Assembly (NCBI GenBank): GCA_020057985.1 | Contig: JAGVEU010000385.1 | Location: 1 to 10,458 of the forward strand | DNA: 10,458 nucleotides | From: Calditrichota bacterium | Lineage (GTDB): Bacteria; Electryoneota; RPQS01 | Direction: 5' to 3' | Part shown: positions 4,974 to 10,458 of the stretch, piece by piece | How the letters are laid out: every line of letters starts with the position of its first letter | Position numbering within the stretch: the first letter of the stretch is position 1 | The notes under the pieces: generated by a model | What the model was told of the DNA's origin: nothing | The model's input: only the letters and a program-made list of their open reading frames with translations | The model's database searches: none | Position numbers and translations under genes: made by a program

Positions 4974-5458
4974 TTGTAATTCCTTTGCTGCTTAGAGTGT
5001 AACGGCAATCAATCACGCATTAAGATGCTCTGGTCTGCGTGCGCAACAGCAGGACCGGAAGCCATAGCATCCCGTGTCTTATTCTTCTATTTTTCGGCGG
5101 TAGCTGAAGATTTTCCGTTCTCCAGCCTAATTTTCATCGGGTATCACTTGCGATAAACCGAGCAGTTCAAATGTTACTTAGGGTTGGCAACAAATCCGAC
5201 TGTGACAGAAATCCTAATTTGCCAAAAACTCGAATTTCGTTATCTACCCAACCCCTTGTTTTTCCTAATAGGAACTTTCCTTAGCCTCGCGCAGTTAAAC
5301 GTATGTCTAGCACATTAGTCCCCGCCAATATATCCGCCCTGACCGCCAAACTTTGCCTGAATTTCCCCAACAAACGCGACTCAAGAATCAGCGTAATTCT
5401 TTCATTATCAAGGAGTAAGCCGGAGTTCGTTTGGTCAAAAATATATTTTCCAACTCTC
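4974..5458. other. 485-base stretch without recognisable gene
   Basis: I see no frame on either strand that resembles a protein. A plus-strand frame from 5303 runs into the antisense of the HEAT-repeat gene and is not convincing. An 18-codon minus-strand frame at about 5017-5073 (starting MASGPAVAHADQ) has no support. A separated inverted repeat, AGGGTTGG near 5180 and CCAACCC near 5250, encloses roughly 60 bases. The promoter of the zinc-ribbon gene probably lies in 4980-5100 but I cannot place it. Confidence 0.5.
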
Positions 5459-5974
5459 CTATTTTGCCAGAATTTTCAACGCTTTGACGTAGATATTCTT
5501 GACTCCGTTATTCTCTTCCTTGTCCGCATGATCGGTAATGATCGGCAGGAGCCGTTTGCGGGTCTGCGGATTGGCTTTTGCGATCTCGGTCAATGCCAGC
5601 GCGGCGCTCCAGCGCACCACCGTTCCCTCATCGGTTGAGTTTTTCAACAACGCGGGAATCGCAGCTACCGCTTGCTCGGGAAAAGTATTGGCTGTGTTCG
5701 CAATAACGCGACTCGCCTCCCGTTTCATGGCCGGACTTTTATCGCTGATGGCTTGCAGCACAAGTTCAAGGCAAGGCTCGGCAAGTTTGGGATCAGTTTG
5801 CGTGACCAGTTCGAGCGCTTCCAAACACCGCGACCGCTCCACAGCCTTTGCTCCGCCGTAGAACTCGATCATCTCGCGAATAGCCTTCTTGTCCGTTGTC
5901 AGCGCTTCCGCAAGACGCTCGATCAGTTCCTTGGGCTTTGACTTTGATTTGAAGATATCTGCTATGGTTGACAT
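5459..5974 (-). CDS. HEAT-repeat protein
   Basis: From ATG 5974 the product is 171 aa (MSTIADIFKSKSKPKELIERL). It is all-helical with HEAT-like pairs: ERSRCLEALELVTQTDPKLAEPCLELVLQAI (46-76), PAMKREASRVIANTANTFPEQAVAAIPALLKN (81-112) and VVRWSAALALTEIAKANPQTRKRLLPIITDH (119-149). A final helix NIYVKALKILAK closes the protein. Such solenoids are protein-binding scaffolds; no catalytic residues are apparent. The frame is open upstream to 6121, but that part is the antisense-phase shadow of hepT and carries no domain, so the internal ATG is preferred even though no Shine-Dalgarno is visible. It follows hepT by 28 bases and may be co-transcribed with the toxin-antitoxin pair. Confidence 0.85.
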   Translation of the reverse strand: MSTIADIFKSKSKPKELIERLAEALTTDKKAIREMIEFYGGAKAVERSRCLEALELVTQTDPKLAEPCLELVLQAISDKSPAMKREASRVIANTANTFPEQAVAAIPALLKNSTDEGTVVRWSAALALTEIAKANPQTRKRLLPIITDHADKEENNGVKNIYVKALKILAK

Positions 5975-6002
5975 GTCAGAATGTACACAGCAAGCTGTGT
6001 CG

Positions 6003-6344
6003 CTACGGTTCCTCCGGAGGGACGAGAGGCTCGATGAGTTCGATGAGTCCCGGAACTTCGCACCGAGCCGCCTCCCAGATACGCGCGAGGTTAACTCTGA
6101 AGTACTGGTGCACAAGAACATCGCGCATTCCCACCATCTCCTTCCACGGAATATTCGGGTACTCTGACTTCAATTCAGGAGACACATTCCGCGCTGCTTC
6201 ACCGATGATCTCAATCAACTTCTGCACCGCAAGCTGAAGCTTCTCATCTTGCAGAAACTCTGTGTATTCGATGTCTTTTGTAAAGCTGACGATCTTATGT
6301 GCGGCCTCGAGGACGTCGAGTAGAAATGCCGGTTCACGCCGCAT
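6003..6344 (-). CDS. hepT: HepT-like RNase toxin (DUF86/HEPN)
   Basis: This 113-aa HEPN-domain protein starts MRREPAFLLDVLEAAHKIVSF. It carries the characteristic Rx4HxY motif as R74-DVLV-H79-Q-Y81, preceded by PNIPWKEMVGM, the usual lead-in. In characterised pairs the HepT dimer is an RNase whose activity is blocked when its MntA partner adds AMP to the motif tyrosine (here Y81). The start at 6344 overlaps the end of mntA by 11 bases, with GGCGG six bases upstream, giving translational coupling. An upstream ATG at 6422 in the same frame lies wholly inside mntA and adds no domain. All motif residues are intact. Toxicity has not been shown; this is family inference. Confidence 0.92.
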   Translation of the reverse strand: MRREPAFLLDVLEAAHKIVSFTKDIEYTEFLQDEKLQLAVQKLIEIIGEAARNVSPELKSEYPNIPWKEMVGMRDVLVHQYFRVNLARIWEAARCEVPGLIELIEPLVPPEEP

Positions 6345-6672
6345 AGACAACCGCCGTACTTGACAAGATTGATTTGCGCCGGATGTAATTCGGTGACTGT
6401 TCCACTGCAATCCGCTCGACAAAATCTACGTCCCTTCCAAAGATCAGTTTCAGTTCGTCCTCCATATGTACGATGTCAAACAGACCCCAAGGTGCACCTT
6501 CCTCAAACGTCACCAGCACATCCACATCGCTGTCCAGACGGAAGTCATCAGTGAGGACGCTGCCGAAAAGGGAAAACTCAGTGATCTTCCACTTTTCGCA
6601 GAAGGCTTTGATCTTGTCGTTGTCAATCGGGATTCGCGGTGCGTTGGGTATTGGCTTTATTTCATCCTTCAT
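6334..6672 (-). CDS. mntA: MntA-like minimal nucleotidyltransferase antitoxin
   Basis: This 112-aa protein has the minimal nucleotidyltransferase signature GSx10DxD: G37-S38, then D49 and D51 in DSDVDVLVTF, and a third acid at D83 in GRDVDFVE. Members transfer AMP from ATP to a tyrosine of the cognate HepT (type VII toxin-antitoxin). It directly precedes and overlaps hepT, the standard order. The start at 6672 (MKDEIKP) sits in the middle of three AAGGATG heptamers. The ATGs at 6679 and 6665 lead to stops after five and two codons, so only this one works; AAAGGA lies about 6 bases upstream. The udk stop codon falls in the same array, so udk, mntA and hepT are closely coupled. Confidence 0.93.
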   Translation of the reverse strand: MKDEIKPIPNAPRIPIDNDKIKAFCEKWKITEFSLFGSVLTDDFRLDSDVDVLVTFEEGAPWGLFDIVHMEDELKLIFGRDVDFVERIAVEQSPNYIRRKSILSSTAVVYAA

Positions 6673-6677
6673 CCTTC
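6651..6677 (-). repeat. Heptamer array at the mntA start, inverted partner of 7828-7854
   Basis: On the minus strand this contains tandem GAAGGAT units followed by GAAATAAAGC. The plus strand at 7828-7854 matches at 24 of 27 positions, in outward-facing orientation, with udk and cdd in between. The full AAGGATG array runs 6663-6683. Confidence 0.7.
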
Positions 6678-7353
6678 ATCCTTTCTTCAGCAGCGCTCTT
6701 ACTTTCGTCACCAGCATATCCACGGCGACGGTGTTCATTCCGCCTTGGGGAATGATGATGTCGGCGTAGCGCTTGAACGGGGCGACGAATTGATCGTGCA
6801 TCGGACGGACTTGTGTTTCGTATTGTTCGAGCACGTTGTCGAGGGTGCGTTCGCGCTCGGAGATGTCGCGGCGGATGCGGCGGGCGAGACGGATGTCGGG
6901 GTCAGTTTCCACATAGACGCGAATATCCATGAGATCGCGCAGCCGCTGATCCTCGAAAATCAGAATACCGTCGAGCAGAATCACATCGCGAGGATAGATA
7001 TCTACATAGCGATCCGAGCGCGTATGAATGGTGTAATCATATTCCGGCTGGCGCACCGGTTGGCCTGTCAGCAAAGCTGTCAAGTGGCTAATCAAGAGGT
7101 CGTTATCAAAAGCGTTGGGATGGTCGAAGTTGACTCGATGCCGCTCTTCCAAAGGCATGTAGGCAAGGTCGCGGTAGTAGCTGTCCTGTTCCATGAGCAG
7201 AACATGCTCTTTGCCAAGCGATTGTTCGACCGAACGTGCCACAAGGGTTTTGCCGGAGCCGCTGCCGCCGCAGATGCCGATAAGATGCGGCTCAGTATTC
7301 GCACTCTTGATGCGGCGATTGCGCGCGAGAATATCGCTGGCGTGGTTTTGCAT
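6676..7353 (-). CDS. udk: Uridine kinase
   Basis: This 225-aa cytosolic kinase converts uridine and cytidine to UMP and CMP. It carries P-loop GGSGSGKT (29-36), DSYYRDL (57-63), NFDHPNAFD (75-83) in the nucleoside-binding region, LLDGILIFEDQRLRDLMD (126-143), the arginine-rich LID ARRIRRDISERERT (157-170) and YADIIIPQGG (196-205) near the end. Length and motif order are normal. The frame is open upstream to 7488, but that part overlaps cdd; MQNHASDIL at 7353 starts one base after the cdd TAA and is the sensible start, implying tight coupling. The stop codon lies in the heptamer array from which mntA initiates. With cdd it turns cytidine into UMP. Confidence 0.96.
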   Translation of the reverse strand: MQNHASDILARNRRIKSANTEPHLIGICGGSGSGKTLVARSVEQSLGKEHVLLMEQDSYYRDLAYMPLEERHRVNFDHPNAFDNDLLISHLTALLTGQPVRQPEYDYTIHTRSDRYVDIYPRDVILLDGILIFEDQRLRDLMDIRVYVETDPDIRLARRIRRDISERERTLDNVLEQYETQVRPMHDQFVAPFKRYADIIIPQGGMNTVAVDMLVTKVRALLKKG

Positions 7354-7354
7354 A

Positions 7355-7747
7355 TTATCTAAGGAAATCCCCTGAGAAGGGACGTGGAAGCAAATCGGAG
7401 AGCAGTACTTTTTCAAACTGGCCGGGTTTGCCGGAGAGCAGAATCTCGATGCCGGGAGCATAGTCTGTGAGTAGTTGCCGACATGCACCGCAGGGAACGG
7501 GAGTGAATTTGCCTTCTGCGACGATCGCGATTCTCACGAATTCCCGCTCACCTTCGGAAATCGCTTTGAACAGTGCAACTCGTTCGGCGCAGATGGAAAG
7601 GCCATAACTGCTGGATTCCACATTGCAGCCCGTGAATACCTTGCCGGAAACCGTGATTAGCGCCGCTCCAACAAGGTAATTGGAGTACTGAGCGGAGGCA
7701 TGCTTGCGTGCTTGCCAGGCGGTCGAGATGAGATCGAGGTCGGTCAT
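7355..7747 (-). CDS. cdd: Cytidine deaminase
   Basis: This 130-aa tetramer-type enzyme deaminates cytidine and deoxycytidine to uridine and deoxyuridine. The zinc site is complete: C53-A-E55 with E55 as proton shuttle, and PCGAC with C86 and C89. GCNVESSSYGLSICAERVALF is typical of the family. Two starts are possible: 7777 (MAAFCKPDVSM…) and 7747 (MTDLDLISTAW…). The second is chosen because it aligns with the usual start of short cytidine deaminases such as that of Bacillus, and because a promoter-like -10 box (7780-7785) would place the transcript start between the two. The product feeds Udk, whose gene begins one base after the stop. C-terminus is PFSGDFLR. Confidence 0.94.
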   Translation of the reverse strand: MTDLDLISTAWQARKHASAQYSNYLVGAALITVSGKVFTGCNVESSSYGLSICAERVALFKAISEGEREFVRIAIVAEGKFTPVPCGACRQLLTDYAPGIEILLSGKPGQFEKVLLSDLLPRPFSGDFLR

Positions 7748-7779
7748 GGAAACATCCGGTTTACAGAATGCAGCCATTT

Positions 7780-7808
7780 AATTTAAGAAAGATTACGGGG
7801 AAAGGCAA
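7780..7808 (-). promoter_or_regulatory. Putative sigma-70-like promoter of cdd-udk(-mntA-hepT)
   Basis: On the minus strand TTGCCT (7808-7803) and TAAATT (7785-7780) are separated by 17 bases. Transcription would begin near 7773, leaving a short leader before the cdd ATG at 7747. The match is by eye only, and the consensus for this phylum is unknown. Confidence 0.4.
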
Positions 7809-7827
7809 CCGCGCAGAAACAAGAAAA

Positions 7828-7854
7828 GAAAGATGAAGGATGAAATTAAGCAAA
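7828..7854 (+). repeat. Heptamer-containing repeat, inverted partner of 6651-6677
   Basis: It contains GATGAAGGATGAAATTAAGC. From the ATG at 7833 it encodes MKDEIK, the same first six residues as MntA, but the following codons resemble no protein. It may mark the start of a lost gene. Confidence 0.55.
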
Positions 7855-7857
7855 AGA

Positions 7858-7880
7858 AGAAAGGCGACCGGAGGCCGCCA
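7858..7880 (+). repeat. Third copy of the GGCCTCTGGCC-type repeat
   Basis: The sequence matches the reverse complement of 3326-3348 at 20 of 23 positions, and the same block recurs near 3622-3640. These are short, G+C-rich and intergenic in all cases. Confidence 0.6.
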
Positions 7881-7912
7881 GAAGTTTCATATTCTATGAA
7901 AATACACCGTCT

Positions 7913-8722
7913 TTACATGAAGTATGATCGTCCATCATGGGCTACGACTTGGAGTTCGTAACTTGCATCAGGAATCGGTTGACGATCCACAAGACGATAA
8001 GTTGACAAACTGGCAGGCCCGCCGTGACTGCGCAGCGAACCAATCTGCTGTCGAGATGCTCCGTCAATGCGGAATACAACGAAATGTGCAAGATCTACCT
8101 CAGCAAACGTCTGCCAAGAAATCACTGTTCCGTTCGGACCGGTACGAGTAGTGGGAGGGCGAACTTCTGCAATCGGTGGCCGCTCGGCGCGAATAGTCAG
8201 TTCATAGGGCCCGCAGTCGTCCGAATAGCCGGATACAATTACGCGATAGGAACCGGCAGGGAGGTTTTTAAGGACAAGTGATTCTTTGAGTCCAGCGCCA
8301 TGTTCGTCGGCGCCGGCAGCACAGACGCGATCTGCACTAAGCACAGTTACACCCGCATCGAAATAATCACTGAGGGGTTCCACTCTGATGAATAGGGGCT
8401 GATTCGCGCTGACGTCTATCTGATAAACCCGCACCGCACTCCCAGAAAGTGCGCGTGTGCAGGCCGAGAGATCCATCGTGTCACTCCACTCACAGGTATT
8501 ATCAAGAGCCACCAGTGGCAGCGACTGGATTTCTACAGGCGGGAGCACTGTAAATGCTGCGGGCTTGGTTTGCGGTGCTTCGGTGATGGAACGTTCTTCA
8601 GGCGGGGATGCCTGCTGTACACGAGGGCGCGACTTGAATTGATTCAAGGCCCAGAGACATCCGAGGAGGGTGAGGACGGTCACAACTGCGCGCAGAAGCC
8701 GACTACTATTATCAACTGCCAT
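7913..8722 (-). CDS. Membrane-anchored protein with PPC-like and FnIII-like beta domains
   Basis: This 269-aa protein has an N-terminal signal anchor at about residues 10-26 (LRAVVTVLTLLGCLWAL), a proline-rich linker (33-66) and an extracytoplasmic part. Residues 95-180 look like a pre-peptidase C-terminal (PPC) beta-sandwich: YQIDVSANQPLFIRVEP, FDAGVTVLS, then LVLKNLPAGSYRVIVSGYSDDCGPYELTI. Residues 195-262 resemble a fibronectin-III-like module (VISWQTFAEVDLAHFVVFRID … ASYELQVVAHDG). Four cysteines (C77, C88, C134, C170) could form disulfides, consistent with export. It lacks a T9SS-type tail. The start at 8722 has AAAAGG about 11 bases upstream. No enzymatic motif is visible; adhesion or scaffold roles are possible. 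Confidence 0.78.
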   Translation of the reverse strand: MAVDNSSRLLRAVVTVLTLLGCLWALNQFKSRPRVQQASPPEERSITEAPQTKPAAFTVLPPVEIQSLPLVALDNTCEWSDTMDLSACTRALSGSAVRVYQIDVSANQPLFIRVEPLSDYFDAGVTVLSADRVCAAGADEHGAGLKESLVLKNLPAGSYRVIVSGYSDDCGPYELTIRAERPPIAEVRPPTTRTGPNGTVISWQTFAEVDLAHFVVFRIDGASRQQIGSLRSHGGPASLSTYRLVDRQPIPDASYELQVVAHDGRSYFM

Positions 8723-8819
8723 CTATTGCTTTGCCTTTTCACAAATTCACGAACAGGGGAAGAACAGAGTATTCCTGACCCTATTCAATAGACTAAGTAT
8801 ATTGCACCTAAAATATAAG

Positions 8820-8845
8820 AAAAAACCCCTGCGAAGTCAAGGGGT
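8820..8845 (-). terminator. Intrinsic terminator of the T9SS-tail protein gene
   Basis: On the minus strand ACCCCT, a 9-base loop, AGGGGT, then a run of Ts. It lies about 80 bases after the stop at 8928 and before the next gene at 8722, as expected for the end of that transcript. Confidence 0.75.
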
Positions 8846-8927
8846 ATTCTCGTAGATATATATTTTCTTTCTACTTATAACATGTTGAGGATATGTGGAA
8901 GATTAGGGTAATTCGGCTAAACCTTGT

Positions 8928-9785
8928 TCATTTCACGAGGACTATCCTCTTGGAAGTCATGAACTTACTGCCGAGCCGAGCCGAGACCAGATACATGCCA
9001 CTGGGGAGGTTGCGTGCATCGAATCCAATTTCATGGCCGCCGGAAGCTTGTGCCTCGTTGACAAGCTGCCTCACCTGCCTCCCGGTAAGATCGAAAACTC
9101 GCACATCCGCCATTCCGGCCTCTGCCAATTCATAACTGATAGTCGTCGTCGGATTGAATGGATTTGGATAAGCATCGTGAAGAGCAAACTCGTGAACAAG
9201 CAGGTTCTCGCCAGCACTCGCGTTAGGGGAATGTTCACTTTCACTTTTATTTGGATTCTCGATCGAGAAGGTGTTAAATTGCATTTGCCGAAGCGAGAAA
9301 TTCATCTGCTGATAGCCCGACGCGATTGCATAGAGCGGGGTATCCCAATAGCCGGTGGATGCGGCTGGCGAAACCGAGTTCCAGATGCGAAGAAAGATAA
9401 TCGGGGCCGGAGTTTCATGTCCACAGATTCCTGGAGACGCGAAGAAACAGCCACTCTTCTCTAACAGCTCTTCACCATTTACTGTAAACGAGTTACTGTA
9501 GCGGATTTGTTTGCTGCCGTGTGGGTCTTTGAGATCGTAGAGCGGAAGCAGGCGATCACCTTCGCCCGGCGATCCATCTGCGTCGGGGGGAGCTATCCCG
9601 TCATGCGAGTAGTCTTCAATGATCTGACAGAGTGCGCCATCACGAATGTAGGACTGCGATCCCGGTTCCATCGGCAGTGGATTGGAAAGATCAAGATAGA
9701 CAAAGTCCACGACGTAGCTCTGGCTCCAACATGTCGCGTTGAAAACCAGCAACATCACAAACGGCCAAACTGCAGAATGTTTCAT
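8928..9785 (-). CDS. Secreted protein with type IX-like C-terminal sorting domain
   Basis: The 285-aa product starts MKHSAVWPFVMLLVFNATCWSQS, a signal peptide probably cut near residue 22. The middle holds PPDADGSPGEGD (67-78) and the motif FLRIWNS…STGYWDTPLY (131-152), a pattern I associate with exported proteins of FCB bacteria. The last 80 residues are a typical T9SS type A sorting domain: DAYPNPFNPTTTISYEL (204-220), VRVFDLTGRQVRQLV (228-242), LPSGMYLVSARLG (260-272), ending KRIVLVK. Such tails direct crossing of the outer membrane and attachment to the surface in Bacteroidota; elsewhere in FCB the machinery is less well studied. The start at 9785 is preferred over 9827 because it begins the signal peptide and has AAGGG 8 bases upstream. 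The protein at 10081-10458 looks related. Confidence 0.9.
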   Translation of the reverse strand: MKHSAVWPFVMLLVFNATCWSQSYVVDFVYLDLSNPLPMEPGSQSYIRDGALCQIIEDYSHDGIAPPDADGSPGEGDRLLPLYDLKDPHGSKQIRYSNSFTVNGEELLEKSGCFFASPGICGHETPAPIIFLRIWNSVSPAASTGYWDTPLYAIASGYQQMNFSLRQMQFNTFSIENPNKSESEHSPNASAGENLLVHEFALHDAYPNPFNPTTTISYELAEAGMADVRVFDLTGRQVRQLVNEAQASGGHEIGFDARNLPSGMYLVSARLGSKFMTSKRIVLVK

Positions 9786-9866
9786 CTCGCAAACCCTTCG
9801 GAGCGAGGGTGTCTCCACCTTGCTCACTCATCGTATTCTCGAAACCTAAGCACATCTTCAAGCGAG

Positions 9867-9884
9867 GATTCGCCGGAGCGAATC
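9867..9884. repeat. Perfect 7-bp hairpin upstream of the secreted-protein gene
   Basis: GATTCGC and GCGAATC pair around CGGA, about 80 bases upstream of the start at 9785. There is no U-run. It may be an operator-like site, a 5' leader structure or another intergenic palindrome. Confidence 0.4.
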
Positions 9885-9994
9885 GCGACCGTCACATCAT
9901 CAATACAAAATCATCAAGACCCTGACCGAGAGACTGTTATGCAATTCCTTTGCCAAGCGGGTCTTGGGCGTGGAAAGGGATCCCACTCGCTCTC

Positions 9995-10030
9995 TGACCC
10001 CCTTAGTCCCCCTACTGAAGTTGGGGGAGA
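9995..10030 (-). repeat. Second copy of the C-run/G-run repeat
   Basis: On the minus strand: CTCCCCC, AACTTCAGTA, GGGGG, ACTAA, GGGGG. It has the same order as 2651-2690 with shorter G tracts. Here it adjoins the GGGGCGCA palindrome at 10034-10058. Confidence 0.55.
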
Positions 10031-10033
10031 AAT

Positions 10034-10058
10034 TAGGGCGCACTGCTGTGCGCCCCTA
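10034..10058 (-). repeat. Dispersed palindrome GGGGCGCAC…GTGCGCCC (copy 2)
   Basis: On the minus strand TAGGGGCGCAC, loop AGCA, GTGCGCCCTA: ten pairs with one bulged G. It lies 23 bases after the stop of the 10081 gene and is followed by ATTTCT, so it may help end that transcript. Copy 1 is at 3254-3276. Confidence 0.65.
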
Positions 10059-10080
10059 CCACGTTACTACTACATTTCGC

Positions 10081-10458
10081 TTATTGTTTGGTTGATTTGG
10101 GCCGAGGTTTGGATGGACCGAACTTGAAGTCCACATCTATTGGAGGCGACATAGAAGACGCTGAAAACAGCCGTATCATCGAGCCGCCGCGGTCCTCGCC
10201 GGAAGAGTACTCAATCGTGTTTTGGTAATAGGGTGCAGAGACGCAATCTTTGCCTTCCCACAGGCGAAGGTAAAATGTCCTTCCGTTGTAGAATGGACAG
10301 AAGGCGTTCAGAGAACCAAAGAGCCCGGACTGACCATTAAAGTCGTTCCATGGGTCATCCACTCCCATTACTCGGATTAGATTGAAGTAGCCATAGGCCA
10401 TAGAGTCATCACCGCCAGGAGTACCATCTTCCATGGGCGGGTCTTGAATTCCATTTCC
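10081..10458 (-). CDS. C-terminal part of an exported protein related to the 8928-9785 product
   Basis: The frame is open from the right edge to the TAA/TGA-side stop at 10081, so the N-terminus lies outside the window; the internal ATG at 10434 is not likely to be the start. Visible features are PPMEDGTPGGDD, VDDPWNDFNGQSGLFG, and TFYLRLWEGKDCVSAPYYQNT. These parallel PPDADGSPGEGD and IIFLRIWNS…STGYWDT of the neighbouring secreted protein, suggesting two paralogous beta-rich domains. This copy ends at a basic tail (SKPRPKSTKQ) and lacks the T9SS-like sorting domain. A signal peptide would be expected upstream. Function is unknown. Confidence 0.75.
   Translation of the reverse strand, partial: GNGIQDPPMEDGTPGGDDSMAYGYFNLIRVMGVDDPWNDFNGQSGLFGSLNAFCPFYNGRTFYLRLWEGKDCVSAPYYQNTIEYSSGEDRGGSMIRLFSASSMSPPIDVDFKFGPSKPRPKSTKQ

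Noticed and set aside
5017..5073. 18-codon minus-strand frame beginning MASGPAVAHADQ
   Set aside because: Too short, no ribosome-binding site and no membrane helix or other feature to support it.
5303..5638. A plus-strand frame starting in the gene-free stretch
   Set aside because: Half of it is antisense to the HEAT-repeat gene and the remainder has no recognisable features.
6466..7362. A 298-codon plus-strand open frame
   Set aside because: It lies antisense to mntA and udk, whose motifs are unmistakable; its own translation shows no domain and arises from codon bias of the opposite strand.
7833..7960. Plus-strand short gene starting MKDEIKQKKK
   Set aside because: Its first codons come from the heptamer repeat; the rest runs through another repeat and into the antisense of the PPC-like gene with no homology.
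9507..10127. A 206-codon plus-strand open frame
   Set aside because: It is antisense to the secreted-protein gene and continues through dispersed repeats; no recognisable domain.

Overview
The window looks like a bacterial chromosome segment in which every credible gene lies on the minus strand, so transcription runs from position 10458 towards 1. Two exported proteins near the right end, one with a classic C-terminal 'YPNPFNPTT…' type IX-like sorting domain, together with the four-helix-bundle protein, the MntA/HepT pair and many dispersed palindromes, suggest an uncultured member of the FCB superphylum (Zixibacteria, KSB1, Calditrichaeota or similar). That placement is an inference from protein style; no rRNA or tRNA was seen.

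Right to left: the C-terminal part of an exported protein (10081-10458); a palindrome-rich spacer; a secreted protein with a T9SS-like sorting domain (8928-9785) followed by a good intrinsic terminator (8820-8845); a membrane-anchored PPC/FnIII-like protein (7913-8722); then a pyrimidine salvage pair cdd-udk (7747-6676), tightly coupled to an MntA/HepT nucleotidyltransferase/RNase toxin-antitoxin pair and a HEAT-repeat protein (6672-5459). An apparently gene-free stretch (4974-5458) follows. Next comes an A+T-richer block with a zinc-ribbon membrane protein, a broken ankyrin-repeat gene and a winged-helix/TM-like protein (4973-3778). A repeat-laden region (3218-3777) holds covarying palindromes, a direct duplication and a small copy of the tdk 5' end. 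Then come a VOC-family gene with an apparent frameshift, more palindromes, thymidine kinase (tdk), a four-helix-bundle gene enclosed by 31-bp inverted repeats, a NupC-type nucleoside transporter, a candidate 26-aa membrane peptide and the N-terminus of an ion-channel-like protein.

Functionally, NupC (nucleoside uptake), Tdk (thymidine to dTMP), Cdd (cytidine to uridine) and Udk (uridine to UMP) together make a coherent pyrimidine nucleoside salvage set, split by the repeat and accessory region. The most unusual item is the four-helix-bundle cassette at 1551-2018. Its near-perfect inverted repeats are built from heptamers, contain the tdk stop codon and the cassette's own start codon, and end only 1 nt from the nupC start codon. 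In a tdk-to-nupC transcript the repeats would form a long stem that loops out the small gene, reminiscent of the intervening sequences that carry relatives of this family in 23S rRNA genes. A second notable signal is a family of hairpins at 2691-3507 whose stems change in a compensatory way while their flanks stay similar, as expected for REP-like elements.
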